64,000 bases of DNA from DASQUK01 sp035697145 (GCA_035697145.1 DASSDL010000234.1:30457-94456); one strand, 5' to 3'. Shown: positions 1 to 11,130, counted from the stretch's first letter. Made by a program: numbers and translations. The notes: generated by a model from the letters alone, not told the origin.

Positions 1-218
1 CGGTTCTGGAGGTACCTGGCCACCGGTGAGTCGTCGCGAGTCGGCGTCAGCAGCTGGATGTAGCTGTCGGCCACCCGCAAGAGCGCCTCCTCGACGCCGT
101 CGGAGTCGACCACCTCGCGGTGCGCGACCTCGGCGCCGAACGTGTCGCGGTAGTAGGCGATGGCCGCCTCGAGGTCCGAGACGGCGATGGCAACGTGGTC
201 GATCTCGGTGAGGAGCAC
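1..218 (-). CDS. mce: Methylmalonyl/ethylmalonyl-CoA epimerase, 5' part only
   Basis: The first 72 residues are present; the rest lies beyond the left edge. The protein opens with the VOC-fold beta strand LLTEIDHVAIAVSDLEAAI and continues with AYYRDTFGAEVAHREVV, the usual start of methylmalonyl-CoA epimerases; the early His (IDHVAIAV) is a metal ligand in this family. The enzyme interconverts (2R)- and (2S)-methylmalonyl-CoA, and in ethylmalonyl-CoA pathway organisms also ethylmalonyl-CoA. The GTG at 216-218 is taken as start because the conserved fold begins four residues later. It follows ccr on the same strand after 80 bp, which fits a shared C4/C5 acyl-CoA role. Family call is firm; substrate is inferred from context. 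Confidence 0.85.
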   Translation of the reverse strand, partial: MLLTEIDHVAIAVSDLEAAIAYYRDTFGAEVAHREVVDSDGVEEALLRVADSYIQLLTPTRDDSPVARYLQN

Positions 219-240
219 GCTTGTGAACCTACCCTCGAAT

Positions 241-284
241 CCTGCCGCGGGAATGGTGGCTCCAGCCCCCCGAATCGCGGCAGG
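241..284 (-). terminator. Hairpin between ccr and the epimerase gene
   Basis: A perfect 9-bp inverted repeat (241-249 with 276-284) encloses a 26-nt loop in the 80-bp spacer between the two minus-strand genes. There is no T-run after it, so it may be a processing or partial attenuation hairpin rather than a true terminator. Confidence 0.35.
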
Positions 285-298
285 TTTCCGCGGGGTGG

Positions 299-1648
299 CT
301 ACAGCTCGCCTCGAGCGTGCCGCTGGAAGAGGGTGATCCGGTCCTCGCCGATGCGGTCGCGCTTGTCGCGGTCGGTGATCCCGAGGCCAGCCTCGGGTGC
401 CAGGCACAGCACGCCGAGCTTGCCCTCCGACTCGTTGCGGTGGACAGCCCGCGCGGCCTCGCCCACCTGGTCCAGCGGGTAGACCGCCGACATCACCGGC
501 TGGATGGCACCCCTGTCGATGAGCCGGTTCATGTCCCACGCCTCCCGGTAGTTGGCGAAGTGGCTCGACACGATCCTCTTGAGCTTCATCCACAGGTGGC
601 GGTTGTCGTACTCGATCATGAAGCCACTGGTGGCGGCGCAGGTGACGATGGTGCCGCCGCGCTTGGCGATGAACACCGACGCGCCCATGGTCTGGCGACC
701 CGGGTGCTCGAACACGATGTCGGGGTCGTCGCCGGCGAGCGATCGCACCGTCTTGCCCAGCCGGCGCCACTCGCCCTCGTCCTGGCTGTGTTCGTCCTTC
801 CAGAACTTGTAGCCCTCGGCCTTGCGGTCGATGACGTGCTCGCAGCCCATGGCTCGGAGCAGCCGGGCCCGGTCCCCGCTCGACACCACGCCCACGGGCG
901 TGCCGCCGCCGTTTAGCACCAGTTGGGTGGCGTAGGCACCGATGCCACCGGTGGCGCCCCAGACGAAGACGGTGTCGCCCTGCTTCATGCGAGCGGCGTG
1001 GCGGCCGACGAGCATGCGGTAGCTGGTCGAGGCGCACAGGCCGTTGACCGCGGCCTCCTCCCAGGTGAGGTGCGCCGGCTTGGGCATGAGCTGGTTGGCC
1101 TTGACGATCGACAGCTCGGCCAGCCCGCCATAGTTGGACTCGAAGCCCCATATGCGCTGGTTGGCGGCGAGCATCGAGTCGTCGTGCGCCGACGGGTCCT
1201 GGTCGTCGACGTAGTTGCAGTGAACCGCCACCCGGTCGCCCGGCGCCCAGTTGCGCACCGCCGAGCCGACCCGTAGCACCACGCCCGAGGCGTCGGACCC
1301 GACCACGTGGAAGTCCTGTTGGTGTCGTGCGGCCCACGTCGACTCGCGGGCCAGGCGGTCGAGGAACCCGAAGGTCGGGAGCGGCTCGAAGATCGAGGTC
1401 CACACCGTGTTGAAGTTGATCGAGCTGGCCATGACGGCCAGGTACACCTCGTCGGGCGCCAGCTCCGGTGTGGGGACGTCACCGATGTGCAGCGATTTGC
1501 GGGGATCCTTGTTCTCCGATGGCACCCCCGCCCACATCTCTTGCTCGGCCCGCAGGACGTGCGCGGCCCGGTAGCTCTCGGGGATGGGGAGCGCGGCGAT
1601 CTCGTCGCCCGAGGCGCCCCCCTGGATGGCCTCGAGGATCTGGCGCAT
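299..1648 (-). CDS. ccrA: Crotonyl-CoA carboxylase/reductase
   Basis: This 449-residue protein matches the family length. Ccr reductively carboxylates crotonyl-CoA to ethylmalonyl-CoA with NADPH and CO2, the defining step of the ethylmalonyl-CoA pathway. It has an MDR-type N-terminal half (HVVGSDASGVVLRVG near residue 114) and a Rossmann glycine motif WGATGGIGAYA at 230-240. Family-specific blocks FEHPGRQTMGAS (313-324) and SSHFANYREAWDMN (361-374) are present. Residues that bind CO2 in characterised Ccr enzymes appear conserved: Asn in SSINFN (about 78-80), Phe-Glu at 169-170 and His363. It lies beside the epimerase and close to a thiolase. A 14-bp inverted repeat sits just upstream of the ATG. 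Very secure. Confidence 0.96.
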   Translation of the reverse strand: MRQILEAIQGGASGDEIAALPIPESYRAAHVLRAEQEMWAGVPSENKDPRKSLHIGDVPTPELAPDEVYLAVMASSINFNTVWTSIFEPLPTFGFLDRLARESTWAARHQQDFHVVGSDASGVVLRVGSAVRNWAPGDRVAVHCNYVDDQDPSAHDDSMLAANQRIWGFESNYGGLAELSIVKANQLMPKPAHLTWEEAAVNGLCASTSYRMLVGRHAARMKQGDTVFVWGATGGIGAYATQLVLNGGGTPVGVVSSGDRARLLRAMGCEHVIDRKAEGYKFWKDEHSQDEGEWRRLGKTVRSLAGDDPDIVFEHPGRQTMGASVFIAKRGGTIVTCAATSGFMIEYDNRHLWMKLKRIVSSHFANYREAWDMNRLIDRGAIQPVMSAVYPLDQVGEAARAVHRNESEGKLGVLCLAPEAGLGITDRDKRDRIGEDRITLFQRHARGEL

Positions 1649-1657
1649 CGCCGCAAC

Positions 1658-1671
1658 TTACCGTGGGGTAA
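1658..1671. promoter_or_regulatory. Inverted repeat upstream of ccrA
   Basis: TTACC-4 nt-GGTAA lies 10 bp before the ccrA start in the 65-bp divergent gap between ccrA and the gene at 1714. The position over the leader of ccrA makes it a candidate operator. No regulator gene is adjacent, so the call rests on symmetry and position alone. Confidence 0.35.
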
Positions 1672-1713
1672 CGGGAGGGCTCCAACGGCCGCCGGGCGGC
1701 TAGCCTGCCGTAA

Positions 1714-2721
1714 GTGAGCAACCCCGAGGTGCATGCCCCGGCTCCTGCGGTGGGATCCCCGACGGAGGAGCCGGAGGCCACCGGCCGGGGCGCTGGGGAC
1801 CAGGCCCACGGTGAGTCCGCCCCCGCCCCCCGGGCGACCGTGGCCGAGTCGTTGGCCGACATCCGCGCCGACCGGATCGTCGCGGACGCCCGCCGGGAGG
1901 CTCAGGCGATCGTCGACACTGCGCGCGTGGACGCGCGGCGTGAGGCTCGAGTCATCGTCGACTCTGCCCGCTCCGAGGCGGAGACCATCATCACGGAGGC
2001 ATTCGAGCAGCGGGCCCGGATCGTGCGGCGCGACTGGGCCATCGGCGACGGCAGCTGGTCGCTGGCCGGAGCGACCGACGAAGGCGAGCGCGGCGACGCC
2101 CCCGAGGAAAGCACCGCCGCCGGTCGCGAGTCGGCCGCCGGGGTGCCGACGCCCGCAGAGGAGATGCCAGCTCCGGTGGCCGCTGCCGCCGACGACGTCG
2201 AGGACGCCCCACACCCGTTGCCGGACGTCGGCTCACACCCGTTGCCGGAAGTGGCGCCCCGCCCAGGCCCGGACGTCGCGCGGCCGGTGCCGGAGGTAGC
2301 GCCACGACCGGGCCCGGACGTCGCGCCGCGGCCGGTGCCGGAGGTAGTGCCACGACCGGGCTCGGATGTCGCGCCGCGGCCGGTGCCGGACGTCGCCGCC
2401 GCGGCGAAGCTCTCCGAGCTGATCGAGCTGCCGGCGCTGCGGGCGCGTGAGCGACTTGTCTCGCCGCCGCCGCGACCGGAACCCCCGCACGAGCCGCGTC
2501 CGCCGCTCCCGGCGCGGCCCCGCCGCGGGGCACCACCCCTCCCTCGAAGCAGTCCGCAAGCGTCGCCGCCACCACCCCCACCGCCGCCGGCACCGCCGGT
2601 ACCGGCGCGCACCGCATCGCGGCCCCGACCCCGGATCGAGCGCGAGCTGCCGGCCGGGATGCGCATCCCGCCCGATGTCCCGGACTGGGATGACGACTAC
2701 GACGACGCCGAGGACCGCTAG
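1714..2721 (+). CDS. Ala/Pro-rich protein with DivIVA-like coiled coil
   Basis: I do not recognise a named family. The 335-residue product starts with a disordered Ala/Glu/Pro region. Residues about 45-105 then form a coiled coil with repeats of the type RIVADARREAQAIVDTARV and VIVDSARSEAETI, as in DivIVA/Wag31-like and ATP-synthase b-type helices. A proline-rich tandem repeat (PDVAPRPVPEVAPRPG, several copies around 190-225), a polyproline tract and an acidic tail DWDDDYDDAEDR follow. The in-frame protein repeat and heptad pattern argue that this strand is coding rather than the long opposite-strand ORFs. The start is GTG, divergent from ccrA. A cytoplasmic scaffold is possible, but function is unknown. 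Confidence 0.6.
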   Translation: MSNPEVHAPAPAVGSPTEEPEATGRGAGDQAHGESAPAPRATVAESLADIRADRIVADARREAQAIVDTARVDARREARVIVDSARSEAETIITEAFEQRARIVRRDWAIGDGSWSLAGATDEGERGDAPEESTAAGRESAAGVPTPAEEMPAPVAAAADDVEDAPHPLPDVGSHPLPEVAPRPGPDVARPVPEVAPRPGPDVAPRPVPEVVPRPGSDVAPRPVPDVAAAAKLSELIELPALRARERLVSPPPRPEPPHEPRPPLPARPRRGAPPLPRSSPQASPPPPPPPPAPPVPARTASRPRPRIERELPAGMRIPPDVPDWDDDYDDAEDR

Positions 2722-2768
2722 CTAGCCTGGGTCGCGTTCCATCCGACCACCCTTGGGGGAAGCACCAG

Positions 2769-3950
2769 ATGGCTGGTTCCGTCATCCTCGCCGGTGCCCG
2801 TACGCCGATCGGCAAGCTCTCGGGCGCCCTGGCCGGCTTCAAGGCCATCGACCTCGGCGGCTTCGCCATCGAGGCCGCGCTCGACCGGGCCGGCGTCGCT
2901 CCCGACGAGGTCGACTACGTGTTCATGGGCCAGGTGCTCCAGGCCGGCACCGGCCAGATCGCCGCCCGGCAGGCCGCCGCCAACGCCGGCGTTCCCATGA
3001 CCGTGCCCGCCACGACCGTCAACAAGGTGTGCCTGTCGGGACTCAACGCGATCTTCCTCGCGGACCTGCTGATCCAGTCCGGGGCCGCGGAAGTGGTGGT
3101 GGCCGGCGGCATGGAATCGATGACGCAGGCGCCCTACCTGCTGCCCGGTGCCCGGGAGGGCTACCGCCTGGGTGACCGCTCGGTGGTCGACTCGATGATG
3201 TACGACGGCCTGTTCTGCGCCTTCGACCAGGTGGCGATGGGTGCCGGCACCGAGAAGTACGCCGCCTCGGCCGGCATCGCCCGCGAACCCCAGGACGACC
3301 TTGCCGCCAAGTCGCACGAGCGGGCGTCCGCCGCCATCAAGGAGGGCCGGTTCGCCGAGGAGATCGTCCCGGTGGAGGTGCCTCAACGCCGCGGGGACCC
3401 GCTGGTCGTCGACACCGACGAGGGCGTGCGGCCGGGCACCACGGTCGAGTCACTGGCCGCGCTGCGCCCCGCCTTCGACAAGGCGGGCAACATCACCGCC
3501 GGCAACGCCTCGCAGATCTCCGACGGCGCCGCCGCCGTGATCGTCGCCTCCAAGGCTGCGGCCGAGCGGCTCGGGGCCGCCGAGCCCCTGGGCGAGATCG
3601 TCGGCTACGGGCAGGTGGCCGGCCCGGATCCGTCGCTGCTCACCCAGCCGTCGCGTGCGATCCTGGCGGCATTGGCGTCGGCCGGCAGGGTCGTCGAGGA
3701 CGTCGACCTGTTCGAGCTCAACGAGGCGTTTGCCGCCGTGGGGCTGGCGTCGATGGAGGACCTCGGCATCACCGACGACGTGGTCAACGTCAACGGTGGC
3801 GCCATCGCCCTCGGTCACCCGATCGGCATGTCGGGCACTCGCCTCGCCCTCTCCCTGCTGCTCGAGCTCAAGCGCCGCGGCGGCGGCCTCGGTGCGGCCG
3901 CCCTGTGCGGCGGCGGCGGCCAGGGCGACGCCCTGTTGCTGGCGGCCTGA
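2769..3950 (+). CDS. phaA: Acetyl-CoA C-acetyltransferase (thiolase)
   Basis: This 393-residue biosynthetic-type thiolase condenses two acetyl-CoA to acetoacetyl-CoA, or runs the reverse reaction. The nucleophilic Cys88 sits in NKVCLSG. The other catalytic signatures are NEAFAA, GGAIALGHPIGMSG (His350) and LCGGGGQGDA (Cys380). Length and motif order are standard. The symbol phaA (atoB) is used by family and context: together with ccrA and the epimerase it would feed C4 units into the ethylmalonyl-CoA route. Phylogeny could move it to another acetyl-CoA acetyltransferase subgroup. Confidence 0.93.
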   Translation: MAGSVILAGARTPIGKLSGALAGFKAIDLGGFAIEAALDRAGVAPDEVDYVFMGQVLQAGTGQIAARQAAANAGVPMTVPATTVNKVCLSGLNAIFLADLLIQSGAAEVVVAGGMESMTQAPYLLPGAREGYRLGDRSVVDSMMYDGLFCAFDQVAMGAGTEKYAASAGIAREPQDDLAAKSHERASAAIKEGRFAEEIVPVEVPQRRGDPLVVDTDEGVRPGTTVESLAALRPAFDKAGNITAGNASQISDGAAAVIVASKAAAERLGAAEPLGEIVGYGQVAGPDPSLLTQPSRAILAALASAGRVVEDVDLFELNEAFAAVGLASMEDLGITDDVVNVNGGAIALGHPIGMSGTRLALSLLLELKRRGGGLGAAALCGGGGQGDALLLAA

Positions 3951-3973
3951 AGGCAGGGTCCGGTCGCTTCACT

Positions 3974-4450
3974 TCAGGGTCCGAGGCGCGTGAGGCCGCG
4001 GACACGGTCGAACGCAGGGTCGGAGCTGACGATCGTCGCGCAGGTGGCGCCCAGAGCGTGGGCAGCGTGGAAGGCGTCGCGTGGCGCGAGCCCCGGCGAT
4101 GCCATCAGCCCCTTCGCCTGGTCGACCGTCGCCAGATCGGTCGTTTGGAGTTCCAGGTGCAGGTCGTCGATCGCGCGCCAGGTCGTCGTCAGGCGCCGAC
4201 GCATCGACCGCATGACCGCAGTCGCGCGCGATCGGTACGTCGATAGCGGGTCAGGGTCGCCGTCGTCGCGCAACCAGGCCAGCACCAACCGGTAGGCGAG
4301 CTCGTCGAAGACCAGCGCGCTGACCACGCCGCTGTCGCCATCGAGCTCCTCTAGCACGCGGGAGCGCCAACCCTCGATCTCGGCCAACGTCTGCTGCGGC
4401 GACCGCAGGTGGACGTAGAGATAGTTGGCGTCGAGGTAGCAGCGGCTCAC
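3974..4450 (-). CDS. PIN-domain ribonuclease toxin (VapC-like)
   Basis: The 158-residue product has the acidic PIN pattern: Asp7 in CYLDANYL, a central FDEL, APRDAFHAAHALG and a terminal SSDPAFDRV. PIN toxins are Mg-dependent RNases. The start is the GTG at 4448-4450, which overlaps the TGA of the upstream XRE gene (GTGA). An in-frame extension to 4570 would duplicate antitoxin DNA and has no PIN features. Overlap and order (antitoxin first) are typical of a type II toxin-antitoxin pair. The pair lies between thiolase and topA, outside the larger mobile element. Confidence 0.82.
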   Translation of the reverse strand: MSRCYLDANYLYVHLRSPQQTLAEIEGWRSRVLEELDGDSGVVSALVFDELAYRLVLAWLRDDGDPDPLSTYRSRATAVMRSMRRRLTTTWRAIDDLHLELQTTDLATVDQAKGLMASPGLAPRDAFHAAHALGATCATIVSSDPAFDRVRGLTRLGP

Positions 4451-4788
4451 GCGCGGCGCGTGGCTCTTTCGAGGGCGGGATCGGTACGTTCCGACCACGG
4501 GCCCCCCTCGAGGGCTTCGACAAGCTCGTCGTCGGTGCCCTGACCGGCGGCGCCGGCAGTCTCGTCCCAAGCTGCGGCCGGGTCTGGCTCGGTACGCCAG
4601 AGCGCGCCGGGCTCGACCCCGAGGGCGCCCGCGAGCCGGCCGATGGTCTGGAGGTCGACCCGGGTCGCCCGGCCGGTGAGGATGTGCCGCACCGTCTTCG
4701 CGTCGAGACCGGCCGCCTGGGCGAGCCGCGATGGCCCCCAGCCTCGCCGCGCCGCGAGTTCATCGACTCGCCAGGAGATCGTCGCCAT
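4447..4788 (-). CDS. XRE-family helix-turn-helix antitoxin
   Basis: The 113-residue product carries an N-terminal HTH: WRVDELAARRGWGPSRLAQ, AAGLDAKTVRHILTGRATR and LQTIGRLAGALGVEPGALW. The acidic tail (DDELVEALEGG) would bind the toxin. It should neutralise the downstream PIN protein and repress the operon. The ATG at 4786-4788 (MATISW) is chosen because the HTH begins directly after it; the frame stays open upstream to a GTG at 4866, but that extension (YGITIGGWPLTASMEH) does not look like part of an XRE protein. XRE partners are less usual for PIN toxins than AbrB or RHH ones. Confidence 0.78.
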   Translation of the reverse strand: MATISWRVDELAARRGWGPSRLAQAAGLDAKTVRHILTGRATRVDLQTIGRLAGALGVEPGALWRTEPDPAAAWDETAGAAGQGTDDELVEALEGGPWSERTDPALERATRRA

Positions 4789-4982
4789 GAGGAGCATCAT
4801 ACCCTCGGCGGGAGGATGTTCCATAGAGGCGGTGAGCGGCCAGCCGCCGATCGTGATGCCGTACACCCAGAACTTGGACAGGAAGTCGGGCGTGAAATCA
4901 CCCGGCCAGACGCTGAGGAAGCTGACCCGCCAGGCCGCAAGTGTTTGACAGTCGCTCGCCCGTGCCTTTCAACTGTCCGCCG

Positions 4983-7712
<2,730 letters not shown>

Positions 7713-7748
7713 CAACTGCCTGCTGGCTGCAGCGCTCTAGCGTTCCCT

Positions 7749-9209
7749 GTGATGGAGGCGCGCGACCACGACGTCGACGATCCGTCCGAGGTCGTCGGGG
7801 CACTCCGGGCCCTCCACGACCATCCCGGTGAGGGCGCCTCGTTCGTCGAGCGGGTCTTCGGGACGACCACGTTCTTCCGGCTGTGGCTGGCCCAAGCGCT
7901 GTCGTCATTGGGCGACTGGCTGGGCTTCCTGGCCATCCTGATCCTGGCCAATCGCCTCGGGTCCGGCGCCCCGGGCGCTTCGGTGGGCCTGGTGATGGCC
8001 GCCCGCATCGTTCCCGGCTTCTTCCTGTCGGCGGGCGCCGGGGTGCTGATCGACCGGATGGACCGCAAGCAGGTGATGGTCGCCTCGATGCTGGTGAGGG
8101 CGCTGGTGGTGGCGTCGCTGCCGTTCGTCGATTCGGTCATCGGCCTCGTGTTCGCTTCGCTGGTGCTCGAGCTGGCCACGCTGTTCTTCTCGCCGGCCAA
8201 GGAGGCGACGGTTCCCAACCTGGTGCCGGTCGAGAAGCTGGCGACGGCCAACTCGCTCGGGCTGGCCGCTGCCTACGGCACCTTCCCCCTGGCGGCCGGC
8301 CTGTTCGCCCTGCTCGCCGAGGTGGCAGAGTGGCTCGGCGGCATCGATGCCTTCGACACCCTGCGCACCAGCCAGGAGGCGGTGGCGTTCTACGTCAACG
8401 TCGTCTGCTACCTGACCGCGGCGCTGATCATCTATCGGCTCTCCATCCCCCGCGACCACATCCGCACCCACGACGACCGCTCGATCGACCTCGGCCAGGT
8501 CTTCAAGGAGGTCAAGGAAGGCTGGCACTACGCCTTCATCACTCCGGTGGTGCGGGCGGTCAACGTGGGCCTGGCGTGTGGGCTCATCGGCGGGGGCATG
8601 CTGATCCCGCTGGGGCAGACGTTTTCCGAGCAGGTCCTCCACGCGGGCCCGGGTGGCTTCGGCGTGTTCGTGTTCGCGCTCGGCGTTGGCACCGCCGCCG
8701 GGGTCGTCGGTGTGTCGGCGCTGCAGGCACGACTGCGCAAGGCCCGAACGTTCGTGCTGTCGCTCTCCTGCGCGGGCGTGGCGCTGATCGTCGGCGTATC
8801 GATGTCGACCCTGATGCTGGCGGCCACGTGGGTGGCGATCATGGGCATCTTCGCCGGCAGCGTCTACGTGCTGGGCTTCACGTTGTTGCACGAGAACGTC
8901 GAGGACGAGCTGCGGGGCCGCATCTTCTCGGCCCTCTACACGCTGGTGCGGCTCTGCGTGCTGCTGGCCATGGCCGTGGCGCCACTGCTGGCGGACCTGC
9001 TCGACGGCCTGTCCAACCGGTTCGTCGGCGGCCAGATCGACGTGGGCATCGAGGTCTCCGTGCCGGGCGTACGGCTGACGTTGTGGCTGGCCGGCGTCAT
9101 CATGTTGATGGCCGGTGCCCTGTCGGCGGCGGCACTGGGCGGCCTGCGTTCCCGCTCGGCATCGGGAGGGGAGCCGGGCGGACTCTCCCGGGAGAGGTCC
9201 GTGGCATGA
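7749..9209 (+). CDS. MFS transporter
   Basis: This 486-residue integral membrane protein has about twelve hydrophobic spans. The N-terminal segment WLAQALSSLGDWLGFLAILILA and loop DRMDRKQVMVASMLVRA are typical of the MFS_3/EntS-like exporters, which export siderophores or drugs. The substrate cannot be read from sequence. A hydrophilic N-terminal arm of about 40 residues precedes TM1. The start may be GTG 7749 or ATG 7752. Its TGA overlaps the ATG of tmk, so the three genes 7749-10953 form one operon. Confidence 0.85.
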   Translation: MMEARDHDVDDPSEVVGALRALHDHPGEGASFVERVFGTTTFFRLWLAQALSSLGDWLGFLAILILANRLGSGAPGASVGLVMAARIVPGFFLSAGAGVLIDRMDRKQVMVASMLVRALVVASLPFVDSVIGLVFASLVLELATLFFSPAKEATVPNLVPVEKLATANSLGLAAAYGTFPLAAGLFALLAEVAEWLGGIDAFDTLRTSQEAVAFYVNVVCYLTAALIIYRLSIPRDHIRTHDDRSIDLGQVFKEVKEGWHYAFITPVVRAVNVGLACGLIGGGMLIPLGQTFSEQVLHAGPGGFGVFVFALGVGTAAGVVGVSALQARLRKARTFVLSLSCAGVALIVGVSMSTLMLAATWVAIMGIFAGSVYVLGFTLLHENVEDELRGRIFSALYTLVRLCVLLAMAVAPLLADLLDGLSNRFVGGQIDVGIEVSVPGVRLTLWLAGVIMLMAGALSAAALGGLRSRSASGGEPGGLSRERSVA

Positions 9210-9862
9210 GCTCTTTGGCGGGTTTGGAGCAGCGCGGCCGCTTCATCGTGTTCGAAGGTGGCGAGGGCAGCGGCAAGTCCACCCAAGCGGCCCGGCTTGC
9301 CGACCGACTCGGGGCCTTGCTGACGCGGGAACCCGGGGGCACGGCAATAGGTGTCGCGCTGCGGGCGCTCCTGCTCGACGCCCGCACGTCCGAGCTCGAC
9401 GACCGGGCCGAGGCGCTCCTCGTGGCCGCCGACCGAGCGCAGCACGTGGCCGAGGTCGTCCGTCCGGCGCTGGCGGCCGGCCGGCATGTGGTCTCCGATC
9501 GCTACGTCGGTTCGACGCTGGCGTACCAGGGATTCGGGCGAGGCCTGCCGGTCGACGACCTCCGCCGGCTGTCCGGCTGGGCGGCGGCCGGCCTGACACC
9601 CGACCTGGTTGTGCTGCTCGACGTTCCGCGGGAGCTGGGGTCGACGCGCGCCGCCGGTCGCGCCGATCCGGCGCCGGACCGCGTCGAGGCCGCCGGCGAC
9701 GGCTTTCACGACCGGGTCATGCGGGGCTACCGGGCGCTGGCGGCGGCCGATCCGACCCGCTGGGTGGTGGTCGACGGCACGGCGCGGGCCGACGACGTCG
9801 AGGCGGTGGTGTGGAAGTCGGTCGCCGCCCGCTGCCCGGAGCTGGCCAAACTGGGCCGATGA
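9206..9862 (+). CDS. tmk: Thymidylate kinase
   Basis: dTMP kinase makes dTDP from dTMP and ATP for DNA synthesis. The 218-residue protein has the P-loop FEGGEGSGKST (16-26), the dTMP-binding REPGGT, the DR(Y/H) motif in VVSDRYVGSTLAYQGFGRGLP and a lid region rich in Arg. It overlaps the MFS gene by ATGA at the start and holB by ATGA at the end. tmk-holB adjacency is common in bacteria and supports both calls. Confidence 0.96.
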   Translation: MSSLAGLEQRGRFIVFEGGEGSGKSTQAARLADRLGALLTREPGGTAIGVALRALLLDARTSELDDRAEALLVAADRAQHVAEVVRPALAAGRHVVSDRYVGSTLAYQGFGRGLPVDDLRRLSGWAAAGLTPDLVVLLDVPRELGSTRAAGRADPAPDRVEAAGDGFHDRVMRGYRALAAADPTRWVVVDGTARADDVEAVVWKSVAARCPELAKLGR

Positions 9863-10953
9863 CTGTTTCGTCTGAGGTGGTCGCCGTCGATCCGTGGCGG
9901 GACGTGGTCGACCAGGCCGCCGCCATCCGCCAACTCGAGGCGGCGGCGCGGGCGCCCGTCCACGCCTACCTGCTGGTGGGCCCGCCGGGCTCCGGCAAGC
10001 GGGCGCTGGCCCGGGGCTTCGCCGCAGAGGTCCTGGCCAGGCCGGATGCCACCGACCATGACCGCGACCGCCACGTGCGCCTGGCGCTGGCGGAGCAGCA
10101 TCCCGACCTGCGGATCGTCGAGCCGGAGGGCATGACCTTCCGCAAGGGCGAGGCCGAGCGCATGGTGCGGAACGCCACGCTGGCGCCAGTCGAGGGCGGC
10201 CGCAAGGTGATCGTCGCCCTGGGCTGCGAGCTCATGGAGGACGAGGCCGCCGGCTACCTGCTCAAGACGATCGAGGAGCCGCCGGCATCGACGGTGTTCG
10301 TGCTGTTGGCCACCGAGGTGGTACCCGAGCTGGTGACGATCGCCAGTCGGTGCGTGCGCATCGAAGTGTGTCCGCTGGCAGCGGAGGCCATCGCCGAGCG
10401 GCTGATGGCCGAGGGTGTCGAATCCGAGCGGGCGGTCGCAGCGGCCTCCGCTTCGTCGGGAGACATGGACCGCGCCCGGACCCTGGCGACCGACGACCGC
10501 TTGGCCCAGAGGCATCGGGCGTGGCGGGAGGTTCCGCGCCGGCTCGACGGCACCGGGGCGCGCGCCGCCCAGGTCGTGGCCGAGCTGCAGGCGATGATCG
10601 GCGAAGCGCTGGTCCCGCTGCAGCAGCGACAAGCCGACGAGGCCGCCGCCGTCGAGGCCCAGGTCGCGCAGTTCGGGCTCCGGGGCGCCGGGAAACGTGA
10701 GACCGAGACGCGCCACCGGCGTGAGGTCCGCCGGTTCCGCATGGCGGAGCTGCGCTTCGGGCTCGCCACCCTGGCGGCCGCCTACCGCGACGCCCTTGTG
10801 GCCGGCGGGCCGGGTCCATCGTCGGCCCGCCTGGTCGACGCGTTGGCACGCATCGACGACGCCGGACTGGCCCTGATCCGCTACCCCAACGAGACGCTTT
10901 TGCTGCAGGCATTGGTCGCCCGCCTGCCCGCCGTGCCGGGGGGCCGGGACTAG
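9859..10953 (+). CDS. holB: DNA polymerase III delta' subunit
   Basis: This 364-residue AAA+ clamp-loader subunit follows tmk. It has a P-loop LLVGPPGSGKRALARGF (38-54), the helix-rich KGEAERMVRNATLAPVEGGRKVIV segment and the sensor-like LLKTIEEPPASTVFVLLAT, all typical of DnaX/HolB proteins. It would help load the beta sliding clamp. The region with the four zinc-binding cysteines of DnaX is missing, as expected for actinobacterial delta'. The start is fixed by the ATGA overlap with tmk. Confidence 0.92.
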   Translation: MTVSSEVVAVDPWRDVVDQAAAIRQLEAAARAPVHAYLLVGPPGSGKRALARGFAAEVLARPDATDHDRDRHVRLALAEQHPDLRIVEPEGMTFRKGEAERMVRNATLAPVEGGRKVIVALGCELMEDEAAGYLLKTIEEPPASTVFVLLATEVVPELVTIASRCVRIEVCPLAAEAIAERLMAEGVESERAVAAASASSGDMDRARTLATDDRLAQRHRAWREVPRRLDGTGARAAQVVAELQAMIGEALVPLQQRQADEAAAVEAQVAQFGLRGAGKRETETRHRREVRRFRMAELRFGLATLAAAYRDALVAGGPGPSSARLVDALARIDDAGLALIRYPNETLLLQALVARLPAVPGGRD

Positions 10954-10961
10954 CGCGCTGC

Positions 10962-10967
10962 TATCCT
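10962..10967 (+). promoter_or_regulatory. Possible -10 box of the tRNA-Thr promoter
   Basis: TATCCT lies 12 bp before the tRNA 5' end, just after the holB stop. A -35 box would have to lie inside the end of holB and is not obvious. Confidence 0.3.
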
Positions 10968-10978
10968 CTCCCGTTCAC

Positions 10979-11051
10979 GCCCGAGTAGCTCAGACGGCAG
11001 AGCAACGCACTCGTAATGCGTAGGTCAGGAGTTCGATTCTCCTCTCGGGCT
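10979..11051 (+). tRNA. tRNA-Thr (anticodon CGU)
   Basis: A full cloverleaf can be drawn by hand. Acceptor GCCCGAG (10979-10985) pairs with CTCGGGC (11044-11050). The D stem is GCTC/GAGC and the anticodon stem ACGCA/TGCGT around loop CTCGTAA (anticodon CGT at 11012-11014). The T stem is AGGAG/CTCCT with loop TTCGATT. The discriminator is T11051 and CCA is not encoded. It reads ACG threonine codons. The gene stays intact because the inserted element restores its 3' half; the same sequence recurs at 35248. Confidence 0.95.
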
Positions 11052-11067
11052 CCGAGGGTGGCTCTGA
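11010..11067 (+). repeat. attL: left 58-bp direct repeat
   Basis: Identical to 35248-35305. It covers the tRNA from the anticodon loop to the 3' end plus 16 bp. Identity falls off after 11067, but resemblance to the right flank continues to about 11124. Confidence 0.9.
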
Positions 11068-11130
11068 GCAGGGTAAACGTCCCTCAGATGGCGTGGTTCG
11101 ACAGCAGGTAGCTCTTGAACAGCGTCGTGA

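Noticed and set aside
2220..2400. Tandem DNA repeat that could be a CRISPR or satellite
   Set aside because: It encodes the Pro-Asp-Val repeats in frame, with no spacer structure.
1902..2869. Long minus-strand ORFs opposite the coiled-coil gene
   Set aside because: They mirror the Pro/Val repeat of the plus strand as Gly/Arg/Thr repeats; the plus strand has the coiled-coil pattern and a sensible start.
7883..9862. 659-codon plus-strand frame through the MFS gene
   Set aside because: Only the end (from 9206) is a real gene, tmk; the earlier part is an out-of-frame shadow of the MFS gene.
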